64,000 bases of DNA from Colwellia piezophila ATCC BAA-637. GTDB taxonomy: Bacteria > Pseudomonadota > Gammaproteobacteria > Enterobacterales > Alteromonadaceae. Both the position numbers and the translations under genes were made by a program. This document shows positions 28,151 to 38,710 of the stretch, piece by piece. Where the stretch lies: contig NZ_KB905161.1 of NCBI RefSeq assembly GCF_000378625.1, forward strand, positions 182,244 through 246,243. Reading direction: 5' to 3'. Numbering within the stretch: position 1 is the stretch's first letter; each line of letters begins with the position of its first letter. The notes beneath the pieces are model-generated. The model was not told where the DNA came from. It ran no database searches and saw nothing but the letters and a program-made list of their open reading frames with translations.

Positions 28151-29671
28151 TTATATTTTGTCAGTTTTTTTCTTCTTTTTATTTTTTTTAGCTGTCTTAC
28201 CTGCGCATAATTTTTTATTCCTTTCTGCCGCAGATCTAATACTACAAATATCAAACGCTTTTAACACCGGTTGCCAGTCACCATTGGCATCTTTACTTAA
28301 GCCATGATCATTTGAATTTTCAATCCATTGGTCTAATTTTTTCACTAAACGCGCTTTGATTTTTTGATGAGCCGCTGAATCTGCTAAGTTATTAAGCTCC
28401 CAAGGATCATTTTCTAAATCGTAAAGCTGTTCACGTGGTTTAGTTTTTGCGAAAAAGGTAGCCTGATCTGCATTTAACTTACCCGCAGCGTGTAACTCTC
28501 TTAATAAAGGTAAAATCGGCCGAACTGTTGGTATATCGTAATAAGCCATACGTGCATCCCAAGGTACTTGCGGCATAAAGTTAGCGATATATTTATAACG
28601 TTTTTCAACCACTGTACGGCTGTTATCAACGATTTCGTCATGTCGATCACGGGCAGCAAAAATTTCCTCTTTTGCTTGGTAGTTGGAATTATTTAATAGT
28701 GGCTGTCCCTGCATATGGTCAGGCACTTGAATGCCGGCCAGATGTAAAATACTTGCGGTCAAGTCGATGCCATCAGTCATATCATTATTTATCTGATTAG
28801 CAGCTATACCAGGCCCAGCGACAATCAGTGGCACATGAATACCATCTTCAAACAAATAACTCTTGCCTCGTACCTGACAGCGACCGTTATCACCCATAAA
28901 AATGATAATGGTATTATCCAATACGCCTTTTTCTTTCAACTGCTGCTGCACTAAACCAATCTCATGATCAATATATTCAAGCGTGTCGTAATAGGTGGCA
29001 ATATCAAGTCTAACTTCAGGGTGGTCCGGTAAATACGGCGGTACCTCAACGTCACTCAAAGCTACCGGATGTTTAGAGGCTTTACGTACTTGCTGCCAAG
29101 TATCGTCCATCGCTCGGTGAGTCATTTTGAGCTGAATTTGCATAAAAAATGGTTTACCGGCTTCAATTTTCTTTTTTCGATCGAAAACTGGATTTTTTTT
29201 GTCGGTTTTGAAATTAAGGTCAAGCTTCCTGCCTGCCGTATACACTAACTCGTTGCCCAGCAGCACCGAATAACCGGCCTGACGAAGGTAATGTGTCATC
29301 GGCTTTACATGCTCTGGTAAAACATTTTCCTTATCCCTGTGGTGATGTCCGCCCATACTAGTTTGATACATGCCCGTCATCAGTGAGGTACGACTGGTAG
29401 AGCAAATCGGTGAGTTAGTATAGAAACGATTAAATTGAATACCGTTTTTCGCGAGCTTGTCCAGATTAGGGGTCTGTAAACCTTTGGTGCCATAGCTGGG
29501 TAGATCAATGCCAATATCTTCTGCCATCAATAAAACAATATTTGGCTGCGCTGTTATTTTCTCTTGCGCTTTCACCTGCACTGATAATGCAATAAATACC
29601 AGTAACATCAATAGTATCAATAGATAATTGACAGTTTGGTTCCTTGGACTCTTCATTAACCGTTCTAACAT
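28151..29671 (-). CDS. S1-family sulfatase with CSTSR active-site motif and polylysine tail
   Basis: The 506-residue protein has a signal or anchor segment (about 16-35) and MAEDIG, where the usual Asp-Asp is Glu-Asp. The active-site motif is CSTSR (Cys90) instead of the consensus C-x-P-x-R. MGDNGRCQVRGK carries the second metal site. The C-terminus is AKKNKKKKKTDKI. GGAG eight bases upstream supports the ATG at 29671. The Thr in the formylglycine motif could affect recognition by the maturation enzyme, but the rest of the motif and the LMTG that follows are intact, so activity is still likely. It sits between two GH2/sulfatase partners in one run. Confidence 0.88.
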   Translation of the reverse strand: MLERLMKSPRNQTVNYLLILLMLLVFIALSVQVKAQEKITAQPNIVLLMAEDIGIDLPSYGTKGLQTPNLDKLAKNGIQFNRFYTNSPICSTSRTSLMTGMYQTSMGGHHHRDKENVLPEHVKPMTHYLRQAGYSVLLGNELVYTAGRKLDLNFKTDKKNPVFDRKKKIEAGKPFFMQIQLKMTHRAMDDTWQQVRKASKHPVALSDVEVPPYLPDHPEVRLDIATYYDTLEYIDHEIGLVQQQLKEKGVLDNTIIIFMGDNGRCQVRGKSYLFEDGIHVPLIVAGPGIAANQINNDMTDGIDLTASILHLAGIQVPDHMQGQPLLNNSNYQAKEEIFAARDRHDEIVDNSRTVVEKRYKYIANFMPQVPWDARMAYYDIPTVRPILPLLRELHAAGKLNADQATFFAKTKPREQLYDLENDPWELNNLADSAAHQKIKARLVKKLDQWIENSNDHGLSKDANGDWQPVLKAFDICSIRSAAERNKKLCAGKTAKKNKKKKKTDKI

Positions 29672-29697
29672 TTCATACTCCAGTTAAGCTTGTTTGC

Positions 29698-32238
29698 TTA
29701 TTGCTTATGCTTCATTGCTTTTATTGTTATTTCTTGCGCTTGCAAGCCTTCACCACGGACAGTGAAGACGATATCCCCAGCTTGATCTGTCGCTTGTAGT
29801 AAAACTAACACTTTACCCATAAAGGCTTTACGTGTTGGCACCTTGTGGGGATCCAAGTCGAGAATATCGCCATTTTCAACACCGATGAGGCGGGCCGGTC
29901 CGACAAGTTCAAACGTTAACTGGTTATCGGCATATGGCACAAAATTACCTTTGGCATCGACAATATCTATTTCCAGCTGAACAACATCACGTCGGTTGGC
30001 ATTGATGACTGTTTTATCAGCCAAAATGGAAACACTCGCTGCTTTTCCTGCGCTACGCACTGTATGCTCGGTGATAACCTTACCGGTTGCATCCTTAGCA
30101 ACGGCTTTTAACACGCCAGGCTGGTAAGGCACTAGCCAGACCAATTGCATATCGTCTGTCATTTGCTTTTCACCCAGAGACTGTCCATCTAAAAACAGTT
30201 CAACCGAGGCTTGGTTGGTATACACCACTATCGGTAGTACAACGCCCTCTTTGCCTGGGTGGGTCCAATGAGGCTCTAACCGAACCATAGGCTCACTAGA
30301 CCACTGACTTTGATACAGATAATAAACCCCCTTAGGGAAGCCAGCTAAATCGAGTACACCAAAGTTGGCGGTACGTGCAGGCCAACCGAAAGACTCTCCC
30401 AGATAGTCATAGGCAGTCCAACGGAAGGTACCTAACAGATAAGGAAGATCACGTGCTTTTTTGATCTCATCTCTGATCGACATACGCACCAAAGAGTTAT
30501 CAAAAGAAGAGCCATATTTAATATTATGCTCAGGAAATACCTCAGTTTCAGTTAAATCAGCGACCGGATAAACTTTGTCCTTTATCTTCTGCCATATTTT
30601 TTTTGCATCGCGTATTGTTTCCCAGGGGGCAGGGTTATCACGAGTACGATAGCGTGTTTTAGAGCGATAAACACCACGGGTATGCATGGTGTGGGTTATT
30701 TCTGTGCCAATCGTTGGTACATTCGGGTTTGCTTTGTGAAATTTCTCTATCGCGTTTTGGTATTCGCCATGACCGTTAAAACCAGCAATATCAAGATGAC
30801 CACCGGCATAACCGCGACCTTGAGTAACCGGGCGGGTATTGTCGAGTTGTTCAACAAAGTCTTTAATAAGCTTTTGCTGATCAGGGGTATAGCCCCGCAC
30901 TTCATTACCAATACTCCACATTATTACACTAGGGTGGTTGCGATCGCGACGAATAAAGTCCGAAAGATCACGCTGCCACCACTGTTCAAAATATAAACCA
31001 TAGTCAAATTCAGCTTTTGGTGTCCACCAGCCATCAAATGCTTCATTCATAATGACAAAGCCCATTTCATCGGCCATATCATAAAATTCAGGTGCAAAAG
31101 GATTATGGGTGTTTCTAAGTGCATTTACCCCCATGGCTTTAAGCATGGTTAAACGACTACGTAAAATATCATCTGGCACGGCGGCGCCTACTGGCCCAGC
31201 ATCGTGATGCATACTAGCACCTTGTAATATTAAGGTTTCTCCATTGAGTAAAAAGCCACGATCGACGGTAAATTCTATGCTGCGAATACCTGTCCGGCTA
31301 TCTAAACTATCGAGCAAAACCTCATTTTGACTGATTTTACTACGCACGGTATAAAGGTTCGTGTCATGGGTTGACCAAAGTTTTGGATTGCTAATCTCTA
31401 ATGCTTGCTGCGCACTGATAGTTTTTCCTGCTGGCAATATTAGCGCCGCGGTATCTGTGGCAACCACCTTCCCTAATGCATCTATAACTTCTGTGATTAG
31501 CTCAACTTTCTGATCTGTCTCTGTGGCATTGCTCACTTGTGTATCGACTTTTAAATCGGCATGTTTAGTGCTGACATTCTCACTACGTATCCAGGTGCCG
31601 TCTTTGGCAATAAAGACGGGGGAGGTAGTGGTTAACCATACGTGACGGTATATGCCTGAGCCAGTATACCAACGACCACTGGGGGCTTTGCTGTGATCAA
31701 CGCGCACAGATATCACATTATCCCCAGCTTTAAGAAAGTCAGTGAGATCGTAAGCAAAACCAATATAACCATAGGGACGTTTACCCAGGAACTGGCCATT
31801 AACCCAGACTTCACTGTTCATATAGACGCCATCAAATTCAATCCGTACCTGTTTTCCGGCCCAGTCCTCGTTCCATGTTAGGTGTTTTCGGTACCAACCA
31901 ATGCCTGTAGGTAGATAGCCCCCCATAATGCCGGCGGGATTATTTTCATCATATTCACCCTCTATGCTCCAGTCGTGGGGTAAATCTAGTTTGCGCCAGT
32001 GGCGATCATCAAAGTCGGTGTTTTTAGCCAAGCTCTCATCACCCAGATAAAACAACCAGTCAAAATCGATACTGACTCGCTCGCGTGCTCGGTCAGTGAT
32101 ACTTTTGTCGACATCTGCCATGCTACAGGCACAGAGAACAATTAATAATAAAGTCGCCAAAGCCGCCTTGATTCGCTGGTGCTGATCAAATATTTTACTC
32201 AGCATTCTACTTAGTCTTTTACTCAGTGAAGGTTTCAT
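29698..32238 (-). CDS. GH2-family beta-galactosidase-like enzyme
   Basis: The 846-residue protein has an N-terminal hydrophobic segment (about 23-41) with LLIVLCACS, a possible lipobox, so it may be a lipoprotein. The jelly roll (about 55-215) includes LPHDWSIEGEY. The barrel has NHPSVIMWSIGNE with the acid/base Glu and PTIGTEITHT with the likely nucleophile Glu. C-terminal beta-sandwiches follow. Its ATG overlaps the stop of the preceding sulfatase by 4 bp. Domain order and length fit bacterial GH2 beta-galactosidases acting on oligosaccharides. The partner sulfatase suggests sequential desulfation and hydrolysis. Confidence 0.91.
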   Translation of the reverse strand: MKPSLSKRLSRMLSKIFDQHQRIKAALATLLLIVLCACSMADVDKSITDRARERVSIDFDWLFYLGDESLAKNTDFDDRHWRKLDLPHDWSIEGEYDENNPAGIMGGYLPTGIGWYRKHLTWNEDWAGKQVRIEFDGVYMNSEVWVNGQFLGKRPYGYIGFAYDLTDFLKAGDNVISVRVDHSKAPSGRWYTGSGIYRHVWLTTTSPVFIAKDGTWIRSENVSTKHADLKVDTQVSNATETDQKVELITEVIDALGKVVATDTAALILPAGKTISAQQALEISNPKLWSTHDTNLYTVRSKISQNEVLLDSLDSRTGIRSIEFTVDRGFLLNGETLILQGASMHHDAGPVGAAVPDDILRSRLTMLKAMGVNALRNTHNPFAPEFYDMADEMGFVIMNEAFDGWWTPKAEFDYGLYFEQWWQRDLSDFIRRDRNHPSVIMWSIGNEVRGYTPDQQKLIKDFVEQLDNTRPVTQGRGYAGGHLDIAGFNGHGEYQNAIEKFHKANPNVPTIGTEITHTMHTRGVYRSKTRYRTRDNPAPWETIRDAKKIWQKIKDKVYPVADLTETEVFPEHNIKYGSSFDNSLVRMSIRDEIKKARDLPYLLGTFRWTAYDYLGESFGWPARTANFGVLDLAGFPKGVYYLYQSQWSSEPMVRLEPHWTHPGKEGVVLPIVVYTNQASVELFLDGQSLGEKQMTDDMQLVWLVPYQPGVLKAVAKDATGKVITEHTVRSAGKAASVSILADKTVINANRRDVVQLEIDIVDAKGNFVPYADNQLTFELVGPARLIGVENGDILDLDPHKVPTRKAFMGKVLVLLQATDQAGDIVFTVRGEGLQAQEITIKAMKHKQ

Positions 32239-33800
32239 GATTTTGTCTTCCTATTTTTCTTGGCTGCTTTGTCCATCTTGGTTTTATTTTTCACCTTTTT
32301 GCTATTAAAACTGCTGGGAGCTGTATTGTTTTTAGACCATTGCTGATACTTGGCCTTGAGTCGGTTAACTATTTCAGGGTGCTTTGATGCCAAATTAATG
32401 CTCTCGCCCGGGTCTTTATCTAAATCATATAAAAATTCACCAAGGTCCAATTCGACATGCTGCTTGACCGCATAGATATCATCTTTGGCCCAGTGATATT
32501 TCCACTTCCCTTCCCTAACAGCGACTTCATGGCCGGTATCCCAAAATAACAGTTCATGGGAAAGTTGCGGCGCCTGACCGTTTAACAAGGGGCTTAAGTC
32601 AAGACCATCAATAGTTGACGGCGCCTTAATACCCGCAGCTTGTAAAATAGTAGGGTACAAATCCATGGCACTGACAACATTTTCTAGCACCTTAGCCTCT
32701 GGATATTTATCAGGCCAATTGACGATCATAGGTACCCGAATTCCACCTTCATATAAGGTATACTTACTGCCTCGTAGTGGACCGTTATTCGCATAAATTG
32801 GCGTAGATCCACCATTATCACCGATATAGATAACGAGAGTATTTTCTGCCAGTCCCTGCTCTTTCAGAGTCGCCATAATACGACCAATTTCTTTATCAAG
32901 ATAAGATAGTTGTCCTAAGTAGTAGGCTCGCCCCTCTGGGTTATTGGGATAACGTCCATTTCTGTACCAATCCGCGTAACTTTCTACTTCTGGTCGCCAG
33001 TCATGAATACCCTTAAGCCCCATATCATCTAAATACTTTTGCGGTAACTGATGGGTGAAGTTATGAATGGCATTAAATGATACCTGTAAGAAAAACGGCT
33101 GGTCAGTGGACTGCTTTTGATGATCCTGCAGAAAATTTGTTGCCTGTTCACCGATAAGCTCAGTAGAAAATCCCTCTTGGTCAACAAGCTCCTCATTTAT
33201 CCATACCGGACCATTTGCCAACCCTTGACCAAATCCTTTTACAGCTTTCTGATTTTTCTTAGCGACTTTTTTCACCCGCTCTTTGTATTTAGCTTCTGCG
33301 TCGGCATTATGAATTAAATAATGTTTACGACCACCGGAGAAACCATATAGGCTATCAAATCCGTGGCGCAGCGGAAAATTACGGTGGCTGGCTGAGAGAT
33401 CCGAACCATAATGCCACTTACCGATATAACCCGTGTTATAACCATTATTTTTCAACTGTTCAGGTAGGGTTACAAACGCTGCATTTTTAAGGCCGTCTCC
33501 CCCATACCAATATCCACCAAATCGTTGGGTATAGGAGCCGGTGATCAAACCTGCCCTAGAGGTATTACAGATAGGAGAAGTAGCGTATGCCTGGGTAAAA
33601 CGTAAACCGCTACTTGCCAAGGCATCAAGATTTGGCGTTTTAACATCATTGGCATACCCTGTAACCCCCATATCGGCATAACCATGATCGTCACCTACGA
33701 TCAATAAAATATTGGGCTGCTCTTTAGCATTAACAAAAGATACCTGACCCCAAAGTACTAAAATGGACAAGCAACCTATTAACTGTTTTTTTACCAACAT
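32235..33800 (-). CDS. S1-family sulfatase with CNTSR active-site motif and Lys-rich tail
   Basis: The 521-residue exported protein has signal peptide 1-25, VGDDHGYADMG metal ligands (Asp37-Asp38), active-site motif CNTSR with Cys78 (Thr replaces the consensus Pro), GKWHYG, and IGDNGGSTP. The C-terminal 25 residues are rich in Lys (KKVKNKTKMDKAAKKNRKTK). It is the first gene of the long leftward block ending at 20918 and lies opposite the decayed two-component copy at 34082. The stop overlaps the start of GH2. Confidence 0.9.
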   Translation of the reverse strand: MLVKKQLIGCLSILVLWGQVSFVNAKEQPNILLIVGDDHGYADMGVTGYANDVKTPNLDALASSGLRFTQAYATSPICNTSRAGLITGSYTQRFGGYWYGGDGLKNAAFVTLPEQLKNNGYNTGYIGKWHYGSDLSASHRNFPLRHGFDSLYGFSGGRKHYLIHNADAEAKYKERVKKVAKKNQKAVKGFGQGLANGPVWINEELVDQEGFSTELIGEQATNFLQDHQKQSTDQPFFLQVSFNAIHNFTHQLPQKYLDDMGLKGIHDWRPEVESYADWYRNGRYPNNPEGRAYYLGQLSYLDKEIGRIMATLKEQGLAENTLVIYIGDNGGSTPIYANNGPLRGSKYTLYEGGIRVPMIVNWPDKYPEAKVLENVVSAMDLYPTILQAAGIKAPSTIDGLDLSPLLNGQAPQLSHELLFWDTGHEVAVREGKWKYHWAKDDIYAVKQHVELDLGEFLYDLDKDPGESINLASKHPEIVNRLKAKYQQWSKNNTAPSSFNSKKVKNKTKMDKAAKKNRKTKS

Positions 33801-33967
33801 AAACTTTTCCTACTTTTTAAATACTGACATCAAATAGCTAAGTTCAACGCACTAGAGCTGCAATACCTGATGTAAAATTAGGGTTAACACCGTGAAATTT
33901 CTTCCACAGATTGAGTTATGCGAGTTAGTTTGACCTAAGAAGGTCGTAGAAAGATATCGAAAGCAAC

Positions 33968-34080
33968 GCAAATTGTCGCAAGATGTAACGAGTGTGATGC
34001 AATATGAGATATTTTATGAAATATTTTGGCGATAACAACTTGTTATGTTATTTAGCAGTTTCAAGAAAATATAAGTTGAA
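33968..34080. promoter_or_regulatory. Conserved regulatory segment, partial copy P4
   Basis: Only the right half of the segment is kept: CAAATTGTCGCAAGATGTAA, then GTGTGATGCAATATGAGATA, as in P2. It lies between the leftward sulfatase gene at 33800 and the decayed response regulator. If it is still bound it could serve the leftward operon; this is inference. Confidence 0.5.
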
Positions 34081-34081
34081 C

Positions 34082-34519
34082 ATGACGAAACATATTCTTA
34101 TTGTGGACGATCATCCAGAAATTCGTGATTGCTTAGAAAGCTATTTGAAGCAACATGCCTTCAAAATTAACCAAGCCGATGGTGGTGAGAAAATGCGCTC
34201 AGTTTTAGTCGCCTAGCAAATAGACTTAGTGCTACTAGATGTGATGATGCCTGATAAAGATGGTTTGACTCTATGCAAGTATTTGCAAGATATTCAAGGT
34301 CCTGAGGTGATTATGTTAACGGCAATGGACCACTCTACCGACTGTGTTGTTGGCCTAGAGATGGGCGCCGATGATTATGTTACTAAGCCTTTTATTCCCC
34401 GGGTATTATTGGCTCGCATTGAATCGTCACGAAGTCGTGACACTGGCGGCATTGGCTTAGGCCTATCTATCGTGCAACAAAATATTAATAATTATGGCGG
34501 TAAAATAGCGAGTGCGTAA
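34082..34519 (+). pseudogene. Decayed copy of the two-component pair, fused by internal deletion
   Basis: From the ATG at 34082 the reading matches the response regulator at 9807 (MTKHILIVDDHPEIRDCLES). A nonsense TAG at 34214 replaces a Glu codon of the intact gene. The frame then continues through LLDVMMPDKDG to FIPRVLLARIE. There it joins directly to the extreme C-terminal part of the kinase (SSRSRDTGGIGLGLSIVQQN) and ends at TAA 34519. About 1.68 kb present in the intact pair is missing; a short CG(C/T)ATT match at both breakpoints suggests microhomology-mediated deletion. It cannot encode a working regulator or kinase. Confidence 0.92.
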
Positions 34520-34749
34520 CCCCTATACTGACCGAATTATATTCTGGAGCTTAAAACTCACTCTAAATCGATACAGACCTTTACCAATATGCGCTGTATG
34601 TAAGTTGTATTAAATATAGTAAAAACACCTAATTATGGGATAAGGCTATCAATATTATTTGTATTCTAGGATTAATCCCCACTGAATTTGATAAAGCCTT
34701 AAGCATTAACAGTAAAACTACGTAACTTTTTGAAAGTTAAAGGTAAAAA
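34520..34749. other. Intergenic, nothing recognised
   Basis: AT-rich spacer between the decayed two-component copy and the broken small gene. It marks the boundary of the polysaccharide locus. No repeat or gene seen. Confidence 0.4.
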
Positions 34750-35023
34750 ATGATTTATTCAGTCAGCGCTGCCTTTGATAGCTGGCAAGCAGCACGTAAT
34801 AGATATGATACCGTTTACCAGTCATACCTTACACAGTCAGATATTGCAGAAGCTAGTTATCTAGTTTTACGTTAAACAACCTTCTAAAGGTAATCTTGAA
34901 AGCTATGAGTATGCAAGGCAAACTGCGAGTTTATTATTCGTAGAAGTGACAGAAGCTCAAGCAGGCTTAGAAAATGAGTATGGTTTGTTGGATGATTTAG
35001 GAGTAGCTGACACACCACATTAA
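34750..35023 (+). pseudogene. Small unknown gene broken by a frameshift
   Basis: An ATG at 34750, after AAGGT, opens a 41-codon frame ending TAA at 34873. A one-base frame change near 34871 opens a 50-codon frame that runs to TAA at 35021 and is also protein-like (KQPSKGNLESYEYARQTASL onwards, ending LLDDLGVADTPH). Together they would give a protein of about 90 residues with a Gln/Ala-rich helical character. No family recognised. A sequencing error could also explain the break. Confidence 0.45.
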
Positions 35024-35042
35024 TAATAATGATCATGTTATC

Positions 35043-35070
35043 AAGCCCAGTTTAATAGCTGGTTTTTTTT
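35043..35070 (+). terminator. Short hairpin with T8 run
   Basis: CCAG, an eight-base loop and CTGG are followed by eight T residues. It is a modest intrinsic terminator for the broken small gene upstream. Confidence 0.45.
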
Positions 35071-35614
35071 ATGCCTAAAATGTACTAACTTTAGGTATTA
35101 AAAAGGGACACTAACGTGCTGCCACAAATCTGTAACACACTAATTCAAAGGAAAATAACTAACGTTAAATTAAAGTACCCTGCATTGTACCCTTGAGATA
35201 CTAACGTTATATAATAACTGGATTGTTTCCAACAAATTTAATATAATTTTTAAAGTTTCAATAGTTATAACTGGCTTTATTTTATCAAACATAGCATGAA
35301 AAAATCAGCTTTTGGCTTAACAAGCCTATAGTTTAAAAGATAAAAATTCGAACAATTAACTCTTGGTGAACGTTAATTTCTTCACATTGCAGGTGTTATT
35401 TTTTGAATGGAATTAAGTACCAAGCATCAAAAGCGGACATTGAACCATCTAAGGCTATATAAATTTAGAAGTAAAACTCTAACTCGCTTTCGCCCCATTG
35501 CGCCTTAGAAAACTAAACATGTATGATTAAATCAGTAATGTTCGCTTCCTCATGACAGCACTTCAAACCGATAAGCTCTTTACTCCATTATTTCAGAGTT
35601 TCGCAATGGCAAAC
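35071..35614. other. Intergenic, nothing recognised
   Basis: About 540 bp of AT-rich sequence downstream of groEL. I see no open frame with a Shine-Dalgarno, no RNA gene and no repeat shared with the rest of the window. Confidence 0.4.
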
Positions 35615-35646
35615 ATAAAGCCCGAATATTACTATTCAGGCTTTAT
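35615..35646 (-). terminator. Terminator of the groES-groEL transcript
   Basis: Read leftward: AAAGCCTGAATA, loop GTAA, TATTCGGGCTTT, a 12-bp stem with one G-T pair. It lies about 50 bp after the groEL stop codon. Confidence 0.75.
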
Positions 35647-35692
35647 TTTAAATGATTAGAGCTGTGTAAAAATAGAGTTTAAATTCTATTTT

Positions 35693-37363
<1,671 letters not shown>

Positions 37364-37446
37364 TTATTGACACTGTTTTTAAAAACAATGCTAAGTCTAT
37401 TTATTCATTAAGGCTTTACTTTAAGCTAGGCAGCTTAAAAGCAAAG

Positions 37447-37573
37447 GTCGCTCTTTTACATCCATGTAATTGCGACATTAGTATGTCCTATACGTCAAAA
37501 AGCGCGGAGCTTACGCTAGTAAGTGAGCACTTTTGATGCCGCTGCTTTCCTTTAGATAAGATGAAGTAGCGAC
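37447..37573. repeat. Inverted-repeat element inside the groES-groEL spacer
   Basis: GTCGCTCTTTTACATC at the left end is mirrored by the complement GTCGCTACTTCATCTT at the right end. The inside has smaller palindromes (TACATCCATGTA; CTTACGCTAGTAAG). It does not encode protein. Similar ACATCCATGT-type hairpins occur inside the modular repeats (for example near 5833), so the families may be related. Confidence 0.5.
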
Positions 37574-37588
37574 ATAAAATTTCGGTGA

Positions 37589-37879
37589 CTATTCTACGAT
37601 TGCTAAAATGTCTGATTCAGAAAGGATTAAAACTTCTTCACCATCAATTTTTTCTGTTTTAACGCCGTAACCTTCAGAGAAGATCACTTGGTCGCCAACT
37701 TTAACGTCTAAAGCACGCACTTCGCCGTTTTCTAAAATACGACCATTACCTACAGCAATAACTTCACCGCGAGTAGATTTTTCTGCAGCGCTGCCTGTTA
37801 ATACAATACCGCCAGCTGATTTTGTTTCTGCATCTTTACGTTTTACGATAACGCGATCGTGTAGTGGGCGAATAGCCAT
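37589..37879 (-). CDS. groS: Co-chaperonin GroES
   Basis: The 96-residue protein starts [20 protein letters not shown] and keeps the mobile loop ([12 protein letters not shown]) and the C-terminal [12 protein letters not shown]. It caps GroEL. The start is the ATG at 37879, with GGAG seven bases upstream; a longer open frame to 37948 exists but the extra 23 residues are not part of any GroES. It is transcribed from a heat-shock-type promoter about 90 bp upstream. Confidence 0.98.
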   Translation of the reverse strand: MAIRPLHDRVIVKRKDAETKSAGGIVLTGSAAEKSTRGEVIAVGNGRILENGEVRALDVKVGDQVIFSEGYGVKTEKIDGEEVLILSESDILAIVE

Positions 37880-37964
37880 TTTTTTCTCCAAAAATGATTC
37901 TGTTTGTATGAGGTAGTGATTAAATAAGTAATAAGCATTTATCACCAATCTTTGTTGCTAATAG

Positions 37965-37992
37965 AAATGGGGATAAAAAAAGCCGACACAAG
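37965..37992 (-). promoter_or_regulatory. Sigma-32-type heat-shock promoter for groES-groEL
   Basis: Read leftward: CTTGTGT (37992-37986), a 13-bp spacer, then CCCCATTT (37972-37965). This fits the known sigma-32 consensus CTTGAAA / CCCCATNT well. The -35 box lies in the loop and right arm of the fxsA terminator hairpin. Confidence 0.75.
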
Positions 37993-38001
37993 GTCAGCTT
38001 T
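37975..38001 (-). terminator. fxsA terminator, overlapping the groES promoter
   Basis: Read leftward: AAAGCTGAC, loop CTTGT, GTCGGCTTT, then more T residues. It is an intrinsic terminator just after fxsA, and the same bases supply the groES -35 element. Confidence 0.7.
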
Positions 38002-38035
38002 AAATATTTTTTATACTTTTCCCCTTACTTTATCT

Positions 38036-38554
38036 TTAGTCTTTACGCTTGAACTCACCTTCTAAAGTTTCACCTTGATGATGTGACAGTGATTCATGAG
38101 ATGAAAATTTTGACGACGTGAAGGGCTCAGTGGTATTTTCATGTTGATATACATTGCCGGAAGCACCCTGTTGAAACGAAGCCCCTGCGCCAAACTGATT
38201 AACCTTAATATGCTTTTGTACTTTATTGGCTATCGCTGTACGTACATTAGGTACCAATAGCAACAAACCGAAAATATCGGTAACAAAACCTGGCGTAACT
38301 AACAATACACCCGCGACAAGTATCATTAAACCGGTGACTATTTCACCAGAGGGCATTTCACCTTGAGCCATTTTAGTTTGCACTGACTGCAACGTAGCTA
38401 AGCCTTGTTGACGGACATATTTAGCCCCGAGCCATGCGCTCAAAATAACGATAGCCACTGTTGGCCAAATTCCAAGTAGTGCGCCTACTTGCATAATCAC
38501 CGTAATTTCGATGATAGGAATGATGATAAAAAGTACAAATAATAGTTGAAACAT
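38036..38554 (-). CDS. fxsA: FxsA-family membrane protein
   Basis: The 172-residue inner-membrane protein has three to four hydrophobic segments (about 1-20, 23-45, 72-105), including the family hallmarks FIIIPIIEI, LGAKYVRQQG and LLVTPGFVTDIFGLLLLVP. A variable hydrophilic tail runs from about 115. FxsA in E. coli counters phage T7 exclusion by the F plasmid when overproduced; its normal role is unknown. It lies directly upstream of groES on the same strand, the order seen in many gammaproteobacteria. Confidence 0.93.
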   Translation of the reverse strand: MFQLLFVLFIIIPIIEITVIMQVGALLGIWPTVAIVILSAWLGAKYVRQQGLATLQSVQTKMAQGEMPSGEIVTGLMILVAGVLLVTPGFVTDIFGLLLLVPNVRTAIANKVQKHIKVNQFGAGASFQQGASGNVYQHENTTEPFTSSKFSSHESLSHHQGETLEGEFKRKD

Positions 38555-38710
38555 AATGATTCCTTATTTTCTATGAAACTTATATTGGGCCAATCAGGTC
38601 TTTTTCAATGACTGGTGATAGGTAGCCATAAAGGAGCCCATATAAAGCCTAAATTTTACTTAATACTCAGGGTATACTATCAACAAGATTACTAGTGATA
38701 GGTAACAAAA

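Noticed and set aside
37880..37948. N-terminal extension of groES to 37948
   Set aside because: The extra 23 residues are not found in GroES proteins, and the ATG at 37879 has its own GGAG.
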